A DNA stretch of 7,389 nt from Rhodospirillales bacterium (GTDB lineage Bacteria > Pseudomonadota > Alphaproteobacteria > Rhodospirillales > 2-02-FULL-58-16): contig JAJFIG010000397.1 in the NCBI GenBank assembly GCA_021775195.1, forward strand, positions 1 to 7,389. Direction: 5' to 3'. Both the position numbers and the translations under genes were made by a program. Positions 1 to 6,643 of this stretch are shown here, one piece after another (positions within the stretch are counted from its first letter, which is position 1; each line of letters opens with the position of its first letter). The notes under the pieces are model-generated. The model did not search any database. It worked only from the letters and a program-made list of their open reading frames with translations, and was not told where the DNA came from.

Positions 1-588
1 GTTGTCCAGTTCGCTCATGCCATCCATTTCGGATCGTCTGAGGCAAGAATAACCGTGGCCGATAGTGAACGCCTCAGTGCCTTCCTCGACGGGATCGAAA
101 TCGGCAATGGCGACCACGTCTACGTAGCCGGGGAACGGGCCTTGAAGGACCAGACCTTGGACATTCAACTCGCCAATCTGCGCCGCGATCTGGTGATGAA
201 GAAATTGACCGAACGCGGTGTGAAGGCAATGGCCGTCACGGCGGACCTTGGTGACGAGACACCCGTCAAGGGTGCGGTCAAGGTCATTGTCCGGCGATAC
301 ATCGTGACTCTGCCCGGATGTCCCGATTGGACCGGAGGGCCGGGAACCTACACCAATATGTCTTCCCGCAACTGGGGCTGCAGCACCGCAACCAACCTTG
401 GTCTGATGGTCGCGAATCCTCAGGATTTGGCCGTCGGGCGCGAACCCGACATGGCCGATGGCGACTATCTGGCAACGTCCATCGACCGCTATCGCAAGGG
501 TAAGACCAAACAAATTGTCAACGTAAATGCCGGCGCATTCGTACTTGAACAGAGCGCACAAAAAGACTCCGGCGGGGACTCGCAATAG
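1..588 (+). CDS. cpaD: Pilus biogenesis protein CpaD, 5'-truncated by the window edge
   Basis: The reading frame is open from base 1 and ends at TAG 586-588, giving 195 visible codons. A GTG at 55 could be taken as the start, but the in-frame sequence before it (VVQFAHAIHFGSSEARIT) reads smoothly as the same domain, so the true start and the expected lipoprotein signal lie upstream. The C-terminal half is the CpaD hallmark: a CPDW motif (first Cys at codon 319-321), then NWGCSTATNLGLMV, then a NPQDLAVGRE stretch and a SIDRYRKGK tail. The two cysteines (visible residues 107 and 127) could form a disulfide in the periplasm. The first visible half resembles a degenerate OmpA-C-like pattern (V.F..GS, later VYVAG, then LRRDLV...L...GVK), which is my inference. 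CpaD is known from Tad systems as an outer-membrane-associated assembly factor of uncertain detailed role. The next gene starts 2 nt after the stop, so it belongs to the operon. Confidence 0.93.
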   Translation, partial: VVQFAHAIHFGSSEARITVADSERLSAFLDGIEIGNGDHVYVAGERALKDQTLDIQLANLRRDLVMKKLTERGVKAMAVTADLGDETPVKGAVKVIVRRYIVTLPGCPDWTGGPGTYTNMSSRNWGCSTATNLGLMVANPQDLAVGREPDMADGDYLATSIDRYRKGKTKQIVNVNAGAFVLEQSAQKDSGGDSQ

Positions 589-590
589 TC

Positions 591-1811
591 ATGCTGTCTA
601 AACCTTCCGTAATGCCTGGTGGAGGCGGAGAACGCGCTTCGTTCATGGCGTTCGCCTCCGACCAGATTACCTTTGCCTCGCTGGTCAAGGTTGCCGGCGA
701 ACAGGGTTGGCCCGAGAATTTGGTGCTGGAGGGTGGCATCGGTGAAGCCGTTACCGCCCTTGGCGGCGTGGCGACCCCACAGGTTCTGGTGCTCGATATC
801 TCTGATTCTGCTGATCCGATCGCCGACATCGGCGCCCTTGCCGAAGTCTGCGACGAGGGGACCAGGGTCATCGCCCTCGGCCAGATCAACGACGTCAATT
901 TGTACCGGGAACTCATGGACCTTGGGGTCCTGGACTATCTGCTCAAACCGGTTTCGACCGAGGCCATGGGGGCGCTGATCCTCAAGGCCATCGAACAGCC
1001 GGAGATTATCGAGGAAGAAAACAAGACCGGCCGCCTGGTCGCCGTTATCGGTGCGCGCGGCGGTGTCGGTGCCAGCACGGTTGCCGTCAATACAGCCTGG
1101 ATGATCGCCCACGAGCAAAACATCCGGGTTGCCCTTGTTGATTTGGATCTCTATTTCGGCAGCATCGCCCTGTCCCTGGATCTTGAGCCCGGGCGCGGAT
1201 TTCGTGAAGCGCTGGAAAATCCGAGCCGGATCGATGGTCTTTTCATCGAACGGGCCATGGTGCGGGAAAGCGACCATCTTTTTGTTCTGGGCGCCGAAGA
1301 ACCGCTTGAAAACAATATTTCCTTTGATTCAGCGGCCGTCGAGCTATTGCTCGAAAAGCTCCGTGCCAGTTTCGACTGCGTCATCGTCGATTTGCCGCGA
1401 TCCGCAGTAACGGCACATTCCTCCGTTCTGGCCCAGGCATCAATGATCGGCATCGTTTCAGATGCAACTCTTGCGAGCATGCGTGACACCATGCGCCTCA
1501 AGGAATTTACCAAGAAAAACGCCCCGGCAGCGGAAAACGTCGTCATCGTCAACCGTTCCGGTGCGGCAAAAATCGGCGAACTTAGCAAAAGTGATTTCGA
1601 AAGAGGTGCAGAGCTCGCAGTCGATTATTTAATCCCTTATGAGGTCAAAACTGCTGCTCAAAGCACGAATTCAGGCAAAGCCCTCGGGCAAGTTGCCAAG
1701 AACGGAAAATTGGTAACCCTGCTTCGCGACCTGAGCCGCCAGTTTTCCGGCAGCGAAGCGGAAGTCGTGAAGCCGCACATTTGGGACCGGCTGCTGAAGC
1801 GGGGTGAATGA
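591..1811 (+). CDS. cpaE: CpaE/TadZ, receiver-like plus ParA/MinD-like pilus localisation ATPase
   Basis: This 406-residue protein has two domains. Residues about 19-135 are receiver-like: a strand ending in VLVLDIS (D69), then TRVIALG, then LGVLDYLLKP with a conserved Lys (K119). I see no canonical acidic pair near the start, so it is probably an atypical receiver. Residues about 148-385 form a ParA/MinD-type fold: a degenerate P-loop GARGGVGAST (154-163), ALVDLDLYFG (181-190) and a Walker B-like CVIVDLPR (263-270). The P-loop Lys is replaced by A161 and the signature Lys by R156. This is typical of CpaE/TadZ and suggests weak or altered nucleotide hydrolysis. In Tad systems CpaE/TadZ places the pilus machine, often at a cell pole. 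The start at 591 lies 2 nt after cpaD with only a weak, distant G-rich Shine-Dalgarno (about 571-578). In-frame ATGs at 612 and 645 are alternatives, the latter just before the receiver domain. The stop overlaps the cpaF start. Confidence 0.95.
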   Translation: MLSKPSVMPGGGGERASFMAFASDQITFASLVKVAGEQGWPENLVLEGGIGEAVTALGGVATPQVLVLDISDSADPIADIGALAEVCDEGTRVIALGQINDVNLYRELMDLGVLDYLLKPVSTEAMGALILKAIEQPEIIEEENKTGRLVAVIGARGGVGASTVAVNTAWMIAHEQNIRVALVDLDLYFGSIALSLDLEPGRGFREALENPSRIDGLFIERAMVRESDHLFVLGAEEPLENNISFDSAAVELLLEKLRASFDCVIVDLPRSAVTAHSSVLAQASMIGIVSDATLASMRDTMRLKEFTKKNAPAAENVVIVNRSGAAKIGELSKSDFERGAELAVDYLIPYEVKTAAQSTNSGKALGQVAKNGKLVTLLRDLSRQFSGSEAEVVKPHIWDRLLKRGE

Positions 1812-3493
1812 TGTTCGGACGCCGCCAAAGTACTGGTGTGGTGTCGCTGAACGCCGAACGGTCTGCCAGGCGCGAAACGACCAAAGAACCAGTGGCCCGG
1901 TCTCAGGGCAGTGGAGGCTTGAAAAAGCCGAACTCCGCGGCTCGTGATGCCATTCTTGAATCGGCCGTTGAAAAGGTCTCGGCGGCGGTTATGGATCAGG
2001 TCGGCGAAGCAGTCGGCCTGCAAATGTCTCGTGCCGATCTCGCCAACAAGATCGGAGATGTCATCGATCAAGTGACCGTCGGGACCGAAAATGCGCTGGA
2101 CTCGAATGAACGCCGCGACGTCATCACGGTCGTTCTCAATGAATTCCTGATTGCCGCCAAGCGCAATAATCCCGATGTCGAGTTGGCGCCAGACGGTGCA
2201 AATAAGGGTGCCGATCCCTCCATTACGACCAGCCGTGATAGCGTCGATGCGGCTAAGGAGCGTGTCCAGCCCATATTGATGGAACGCATGGATGTCGGGA
2301 AGGCATCCGAACTGCCTCGCGGCGAGCTTGCGGGTCAGGTTGCGGATATCGTCGCCGAAATTCTGAGCGACGAAAAAATGCAGCTCAACCTTGTCGAGCA
2401 ACGCGATCTCGTTACCATTCTCCTCGACGATATGCTTGGTCTCGGTCCCCTGGAACCTTTGCTGAGCGACGAAACCGTTACCGATATCATGGTTAACGGC
2501 CCTCACCAGGTCTACGTTGAACAAAAAGGAAAGCTTGTCCTCTCCCACGTCACCTTCCGCGATAACGCGCACCTGATGAACATCGCCAACCGCATCGTCA
2601 CGCGGATTGGTCGGCGGGTCGATGAATCCTCACCGTTGTGCGATGCGCGCCTGGAAGACGGATCACGCGTGAACATCATTATTCCGCCCTTGGCCATCGA
2701 TGGACCCAGCATATCCATCCGAAAATTCGCCAAGCAGAAGATCACCCTGGAAGTCATGGAGCAGACACAGAACCTTTCTCCGCAAATGGCGATGGTTCTG
2801 AAAATAGCCGCCCGTGCGCGTCTGAACATTCTGATCTCCGGTGGGACGGGCTCAGGTAAGACGACCCTGCTCAACGCAATGTCTCGCATGATCGATGTCG
2901 GCGAGAGGATCGTGACCATCGAGGATGCTGCCGAGCTGCAGTTGCAGCAGCCCCACGTCGTGCGTTTGGAGACCAGGCCTCCCAACCTCGAAGGCGATGG
3001 CGAAATTACACAGCGCGAATTAGTGAAGAACACGCTGCGCATGCGCCCTGATCGAATCATTCTTGGTGAGATTCGCGCCGGCGAGGCTCTCGACATGTTG
3101 CAGGCCATGAACACCGGCCATGATGGCTCCATGTGTACCATCCACGCCAACCGCCCCCGCGAGGCCCTGACCCGCCTGGAAAACATGGTGGCGATGGCTG
3201 GCGTGAAACTTCCCAACGAAGCGGTGCGGTCGCAAATCGCCGGCGCCGTCAATTTGATTGTTCAGATATCCCGTATGCGTGACGGCGTTCGCCGCATCAC
3301 TCAAATCACCGAGGTGGTTGGCATGGAGGGTGAAGTCGTCACGACCCAGGACCTGTTTACGTTCGAGTTCGAGGGTGAGAACGCGGATGGCACTTTATTC
3401 GGCAGTTTCAATCCATCCGGATTGCGCCCCCATTTCATGACGCGGGCCCAATATTACGGTCTCGACCGTGCCTTGATGGACGCCATGGGTTAA
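1808..3493 (+). CDS. cpaF: CpaF/TadA, Tad pilus motor ATPase with an extra N-terminal domain copy
   Basis: This 561-residue protein is a type II/IV secretion ATPase and powers Tad pilus assembly at the inner membrane; CpaF is also reported to power retraction. The catalytic motifs are intact: Walker A GGTGSGKTT (345-353), Asp box VTIEDAAEL (369-377), Walker B DRIILGEIR (415-423) and His box GHDGSMCTIHAN (437-448). Upstream is the usual GLGPLEPLL...VTDIMVNG segment (211-231) and the SSPLCDARL region (274-282). The first 210 residues are unusual. Residues 48-114 and 144-210 align without gaps, with about 15 identities over 67 positions and matching hydrophobic spacing, separated by a polar linker. 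From memory, CpaF proteins are nearer 450-500 residues, so one helical domain seems duplicated. The start forms an ATGA overlap with cpaE; the second ATG (1811) is an equally possible start. Translation is probably coupled to cpaE. Confidence 0.97.
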   Translation: MMFGRRQSTGVVSLNAERSARRETTKEPVARSQGSGGLKKPNSAARDAILESAVEKVSAAVMDQVGEAVGLQMSRADLANKIGDVIDQVTVGTENALDSNERRDVITVVLNEFLIAAKRNNPDVELAPDGANKGADPSITTSRDSVDAAKERVQPILMERMDVGKASELPRGELAGQVADIVAEILSDEKMQLNLVEQRDLVTILLDDMLGLGPLEPLLSDETVTDIMVNGPHQVYVEQKGKLVLSHVTFRDNAHLMNIANRIVTRIGRRVDESSPLCDARLEDGSRVNIIIPPLAIDGPSISIRKFAKQKITLEVMEQTQNLSPQMAMVLKIAARARLNILISGGTGSGKTTLLNAMSRMIDVGERIVTIEDAAELQLQQPHVVRLETRPPNLEGDGEITQRELVKNTLRMRPDRIILGEIRAGEALDMLQAMNTGHDGSMCTIHANRPREALTRLENMVAMAGVKLPNEAVRSQIAGAVNLIVQISRMRDGVRRITQITEVVGMEGEVVTTQDLFTFEFEGENADGTLFGSFNPSGLRPHFMTRAQYYGLDRALMDAMG

Positions 3494-3509
3494 GCGCAGG
3501 AGAGATGGC

Positions 3510-4502
3510 ATGGACATTGGGATCATAGTGGTTTTTATCGGTATCGTGGCGACGCTGGGCTGCGCCGGGTTCGCCCTTCACACGGCCCTGTCGGGGCCGC
3601 AGCGGCAAATGCAGCGCCGCGCCGAGACCCTCCGCATGCGGCTCACCTATGGTGTGAACGCCAAAACCGTCCAGGCGGCGACCAGAAGCGTGAAACGAGT
3701 CGAGGCTACCTCGATGCCGTTTCTCGATCGCCTCATCAAACGCGTTATGCCGCGTCAAGCCCTGTTGCAATCCCGGCTCGCCAGGACGGGCTACAATATC
3801 GCCTTCGGGACCTATGTTCTCGTCAACATTGCCATAGCGTTGGTGGCCATCCTCGTTGCCCACTTCATCACCGAATTGCCACTGATGTTGTCGTTGTTGA
3901 TCAGCATCGTCGCCGGCATCGGGATCCCTCACCTTGCCATCAGCCGGTTGGCGCAACGGCGCAACAACAGGTTCATCGCCATATTCCCGGATGCCATCGA
4001 CCTGATCGTCCGCGGCCTCAAGTCCGGCCTGCCGGTGACCGAGTCGATTGGCGCCGTCGGCAAGGAAATGGCCGATCCGGTGGGGTACGAATTCAACACC
4101 ATTGCCGACAGTCTCAAGTTCGGAAAACCCCTGGAGCAGGCCTTGTGGGAAACCGCTACCCGGCTGGATCTGCAGGAATTCAAGTTCTTCGTCATCAGTC
4201 TTTCGGTTCAACGCGAGACTGGCGGCAACCTTGGTGAAACCCTGGCCAACTTGTCGGATATCCTGCGCCGGCGGCGCCAGATGCGCCTGAAGATCAAGGC
4301 CATGTCATCGGAGGCGCGCGCCAGTGCTTACATTCTGGGGTCGTTGCCGTTCATCATGTTCGGCATCATCTTCATGCTCAATCCCGGATACGAAATGGAA
4401 TTGTTTACCGATCCGCGCGGCAAAATGATGCTCGGCGCCGGGCTCTCGAGCATGGGCGTGGGCATCGCCGTGATGGCTAAAATGGTGAAGTTCGAGATAT
4501 GA
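3510..4502 (+). CDS. tadB: TadB, inner-membrane platform protein (GspF family)
   Basis: This 330-residue membrane protein is one of the two GspF-like platform subunits of the Tad pilus machine; with TadC it couples the CpaF motor to pilin insertion and extraction. Likely membrane segments are residues 3-25, 100-119, 122-144, 271-290 and 306-323. The cytoplasmic type II secretion F domain runs from about 155 to 265: it opens with IFPDAIDLIVRGLKSGLP and contains KFGKPLEQAL, QRETGGNLGE and NLSDILRRRRQM, all typical of TadB. The start at 3510 has a good Shine-Dalgarno, AGGAGAG at 3498-3504, and lies 16 nt after the cpaF stop, the widest gap in the operon. An overlapping ATG at 3505 is out of frame. 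The stop overlaps the tadC start in ATGA. Confidence 0.96.
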   Translation: MDIGIIVVFIGIVATLGCAGFALHTALSGPQRQMQRRAETLRMRLTYGVNAKTVQAATRSVKRVEATSMPFLDRLIKRVMPRQALLQSRLARTGYNIAFGTYVLVNIAIALVAILVAHFITELPLMLSLLISIVAGIGIPHLAISRLAQRRNNRFIAIFPDAIDLIVRGLKSGLPVTESIGAVGKEMADPVGYEFNTIADSLKFGKPLEQALWETATRLDLQEFKFFVISLSVQRETGGNLGETLANLSDILRRRRQMRLKIKAMSSEARASAYILGSLPFIMFGIIFMLNPGYEMELFTDPRGKMMLGAGLSSMGVGIAVMAKMVKFEI

Positions 4503-5482
4503 ACATTTTCGATTTCCTCCCTCGCGGCATCACTGGCGAAAGCATCATCGTCCTTGCCGCTGGCGCGGCCGCCTTCGGCACGGTGTACGCCGTGTGGAGC
4601 GGATTGGTGGCGCGCGACCCCCTGGGCAGCCGCGCCAAGACATTGCGCCAGCATCGCCAGACCTTGAAAGACGGCATGATGTCGGTACGGCGCACCCAAA
4701 AACGCACGAAAGCGGCGATGGGCTTGATGCGCCGGATCATCAACCGCTTCGACTTGATGCGCAGTCATCATGCCGCGAAGACCGTCGATTTTCTGGCCCA
4801 GGCCGGTTGGCGGGCGAAGGACGCGGTAATTATCTTCTTGTTCTGCAAGATCTGTTTGCCGTTCGTCTTCGGCGGTGCCGCGCTGATAGCCTTTTACGTA
4901 TTTTCGCTGTTTGAATTGCCTGATGTCATCCGGCTGTTGGTCGCCATGGTTTGCGTCGTCATTGGTGCCTACATGCCGGAAGTGTTCGTCAAGAACGCCA
5001 TCCAGAAGCGACGGGCGCTGATCCAAAAAGGACTGACCGATGCCCTGGACCTGTTGTTCATTTGTGCCGAAGCGGGGCTCGCGCTGGATGCGGCGCTTAC
5101 ACGGGTGGCACGGGAAATGGTGCTGTCGAGCCCTCAAGTCGCTGACGAACTGATGTTAACCTCGGTTGAACTGGGATTTCTTCCGGACCGCAAAACGGCA
5201 TTACAGAACCTGGTAAGGCGCACCGACATGCCGTCGATTCGCGGCGTGGTCAACACGTTGGTGCAAACCGAGAAATACGGCACGCCGTTGTCGCAGGCCT
5301 TGCGGGTGCTTTCGAACGAGTATCGGAACGAGCGGATGCTCAAGGCCGAGGAGAAGGCGGCGAAATTACCGGCCACGCTGACCGTTCCGCTCATCGTTTT
5401 CATTATGCCAACCCTGTTTGTCGTCCTGTTAGGGCCGGCCATTCTTCGGGCACTCGATGGTCTGGGATCTCTTGCATGGTGA
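4499..5482 (+). CDS. tadC: TadC, inner-membrane platform protein (GspF family)
   Basis: This 327-residue protein is the second GspF-like platform subunit of the Tad apparatus and the expected partner of TadB. Likely membrane segments are residues 14-36, 109-137, 141-162 and 292-316. The F domain lies between the third and fourth: it opens with KGLTDALDLLFICAEAGLAL (177-196) and continues through ELGFLPDRKTALQNLVRRTD and LVQTEKYGTPLSQALRVL to EYRNERMLKAEEKAAKLPAT, a characteristic TadC ending followed by the last membrane segment. The start is the ATGA overlap with tadB (4499-4502). There is no strong Shine-Dalgarno, so translation is probably by coupling. It is the last operon gene on this strand; the hairpin-rich stretch and terminator follow its stop. 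Confidence 0.95.
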   Translation: MNIFDFLPRGITGESIIVLAAGAAAFGTVYAVWSGLVARDPLGSRAKTLRQHRQTLKDGMMSVRRTQKRTKAAMGLMRRIINRFDLMRSHHAAKTVDFLAQAGWRAKDAVIIFLFCKICLPFVFGGAALIAFYVFSLFELPDVIRLLVAMVCVVIGAYMPEVFVKNAIQKRRALIQKGLTDALDLLFICAEAGLALDAALTRVAREMVLSSPQVADELMLTSVELGFLPDRKTALQNLVRRTDMPSIRGVVNTLVQTEKYGTPLSQALRVLSNEYRNERMLKAEEKAAKLPATLTVPLIVFIMPTLFVVLLGPAILRALDGLGSLAW

Positions 5483-5500
5483 AGACGCGGGACAGCAACT

Positions 5501-5573
5501 GGGGTGCCAGGTCGTGGATCGGGGTCCGGCGGCTTGGTGGCACCGGGAGGTGGCAACCCGCCGCCTCCCGGGT
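5501..5573 (+). repeat. Two-hairpin structured element, copy 1
   Basis: This is the first of two copies 162 nt apart; 53 of 71 positions (5501-5571 against 5663-5733) match without gaps. Hairpin 1 pairs 5505-5514 with 5530-5539 (10 pairs including G-U) around a 15-nt loop. Hairpin 2 pairs 5543-5554 with 5560-5571 (12 pairs, one wobble) around an AACCC loop. An alternative pairing, GGTGCCA (5503-5509) with TGGCACC (5538-5544), is perfect and excludes hairpin 1. No T-tract follows hairpin 2, so it is not a standard terminator. It begins 18 nt after the tadC stop. Strand is given by the copy 2 terminator. It could be a structured 3' UTR or RNA, or a REP-like palindromic DNA repeat. Confidence 0.8.
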
Positions 5574-5581
5574 TAACTCAA

Positions 5582-5654
5582 CCATTGAACCGAAACGGAG
5601 TGCAACGCGTCCGCGGTTCGATGGATATGGGGGAGGGTAACTCACCCTTTCCTA
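5582..5654 (+). other. Spacer between repeat copies with two further hairpins
   Basis: Two more inverted repeats fill the gap between the element copies. The first pairs CCATTGAACCG (5582-5592) with CGGTTCGATGG (5614-5624), 11 pairs with one G-U, and its 21-nt interior can pair again (CGGA 5596-5599 with TCCG 5610-5613). The second pairs 5628-5638 with 5644-5654, 11 pairs including three G-U, around an AACTC loop. The segment GGGTAACTCACCC (5635-5647) in it resembles GGTTAACTCAACC (5571-5583) at the end of copy 1, with the same loop and one compensating pair change (T-A to G-C). These foldings were read by eye; no energy calculation was made. Confidence 0.55.
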
Positions 5655-5662
5655 CAATTCTT

Positions 5663-5735
5663 GGGGTGCCAGATCGTGGATTGGGGTCCGGCGATCTGGC
5701 GGCGCCGGGGGATGGCCGATGGTCATCCCCCGGCG
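5663..5735 (+). repeat. Two-hairpin structured element, copy 2
   Basis: This is the second copy of the element, 162 nt after the first. Hairpin 1 here is GCCAGATCG (5668-5676) with CGATCTGGC (5692-5700), nine perfect pairs plus an outer T-G. Its 15-nt loop differs from copy 1 at only one base. Hairpin 2 is the terminator stem (5703-5717 with 5721-5735). All eleven single-base differences from copy 1 that fall in stems keep pairing. Three positions are true double changes: 5511/5533 G-C to A-T, 5548/5566 A-T to G-C, and 5550/5564 G-C to A-T. The loop of hairpin 2 has diverged completely. This pattern indicates selection on structure rather than on sequence. Confidence 0.8.
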
Positions 5736-5742
5736 TTTTTTT
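5703..5742 (+). terminator. Strong intrinsic terminator of the tad operon
   Basis: CGCCGGGGGATG (5703-5714) pairs perfectly with CATCCCCCGGCG (5724-5735), and three further inner pairs leave a GAT loop. Seven T residues follow directly (5736-5742). This is a textbook rho-independent terminator for transcripts running rightwards, from the tad operon or from any RNA starting in the 5483-5700 region. On the opposite strand the stem has no following T-tract, so it is not an obvious terminator for tadD, which converges on it 26 nt away. Confidence 0.92.
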
Positions 5743-5767
5743 CGGCCGGTATTTCGCTCCGATCAAG

Positions 5768-6643
5768 TCACTTTTTTTTGTCGGGGGCCTTAGATTCAAT
5801 GTCACTAGGAAGAGGCACGCCGGCGGCATGGTTTCCAAATATGGCTTGTGTCCTTTCCCGGGCCGGAAGAGCCCGCAACGATTCATAGCGTGCCAAATTA
5901 CTCTCGACTTCGTCTTTTTGAAGATCTGCGAGCCCTATTGCCCGTGCCTCTTTCGTCCGACCGGCAAGACCGTAGACCAAGGCCAGGTTTTGGCGATGTT
6001 GCGGCGTTGCCATGGGATCGGCCACGATCTCTTGCAGAATTCGGGTTGCTTCGTCGAAATCACCTGCAAGCGCCAGCGATAAGGCAAGGTTGTTTTGTAG
6101 TGACGACTTATCTGGAGCGATCTCGATTCCGTCGATGTATCGCTGCTGTGCGTCCTCGTGTTTGCCCAATAGGTCGAGCGCCACACCCAGCGCGTTGTAG
6201 GACCGGTAATCCGTTGGTTCAATTCGGATCGCGGCTTCAAATTGGGCGGCTGCCTGCTGGGGACGGTTCAACGCGATAAGGGCTTTTCCATATCCCCGAC
6301 GTGATCGAGAGTTGGCGGCATCCAATTCGATTGCCCGGCGATAGGCATCGATGGCTATGGGGAAGGCACCAAGTTCGCCGGCGGTCTCACCAATCGCGAT
6401 GAGGGGATCGGGCGAGTCGGGGCGCATCTCGGCTGCGCGGCGGTAAAGAGTGATGGCCGATTTCAGGTCGCCACCCTGGCGCGTCGTATCGGCAACCCGC
6501 ATGACCTGGTTCACGCGACTGGCCTTGTCCTCTTCGGCCAGCTCTTCAGGCGAGGGCGGAGTTAAGTTGCATCCCGGCACCATCGCCATGGCAACCAGTC
6601 CAAAGGCCGCCATGAGGAAACGCGAGGCGGATTCTCTGTGCAT
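5768..6643 (-). CDS. tadD: TadD-type TPR lipoprotein of the Tad pilus system
   Basis: This 291-residue protein on the minus strand starts at ATG 6643 and ends at TGA 5770-5768. The N-terminus is a lipoprotein signal: a charged MHRESASR segment, then a hydrophobic stretch LMAAFGLVAMAM, then VPGC with the lipidated Cys at residue 25; Pro at -2 is less common but acceptable. After a linker, tandem tetratricopeptide repeats run from about 44 to 235, with units such as AITLYRRAAEMRPDSPDPLI, AIDAYRRAIELDAANSRSR and AAAQFEAAIRIEPTDYRSYN. TadD proteins act at the outer membrane and are thought to serve as pilotins or assembly factors for the secretin. The frame is open far upstream (to 7339), but that extension is antisense to the regulator gene and lacks domain character. 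An ATG about 16 codons upstream is an alternative start. No clear Shine-Dalgarno is visible. The gene ends in three lysines encoded by an A8 run (5779-5772). Confidence 0.9.
   Translation of the reverse strand: MHRESASRFLMAAFGLVAMAMVPGCNLTPPSPEELAEEDKASRVNQVMRVADTTRQGGDLKSAITLYRRAAEMRPDSPDPLIAIGETAGELGAFPIAIDAYRRAIELDAANSRSRRGYGKALIALNRPQQAAAQFEAAIRIEPTDYRSYNALGVALDLLGKHEDAQQRYIDGIEIAPDKSSLQNNLALSLALAGDFDEATRILQEIVADPMATPQHRQNLALVYGLAGRTKEARAIGLADLQKDEVESNLARYESLRALPARERTQAIFGNHAAGVPLPSDIESKAPDKKK

Noticed and set aside
55..588. GTG at 55 as the cpaD start
   Set aside because: The frame is open to base 1 with sequence that fits the domain, and a start here would leave CpaD without its export signal.
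489..1277. Long minus-strand ORF opposite cpaE, and similar ones opposite cpaF, tadB and tadC
   Set aside because: They mirror the codon pattern of clear genes and show no recognisable motifs.
5476..5640. Small plus-strand ORF starting ATGGTGAAG inside the end of tadC and running through copy 1; the same frame in copy 2 also encodes WGARSWIGVRR
   Set aside because: Several differences between copies are synonymous in this frame, which caught my eye. But copy 2 has no start and continues into a terminator, and all stem differences are better explained by preserved pairing. Peptide evidence would reopen it.
5501..5735. Two-copy repeat as a CRISPR array or transposon ends
   Set aside because: There are only two diverged direct copies, no regular spacers, no transposase gene and no target-site duplication visible.
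5504..6082. 192-codon plus-strand ORF over the repeats and the 3' end of tadD
   Set aside because: It crosses the strong terminator and is antisense to tadD. Its glycine/proline-rich start is just the GC-rich repeat translated.
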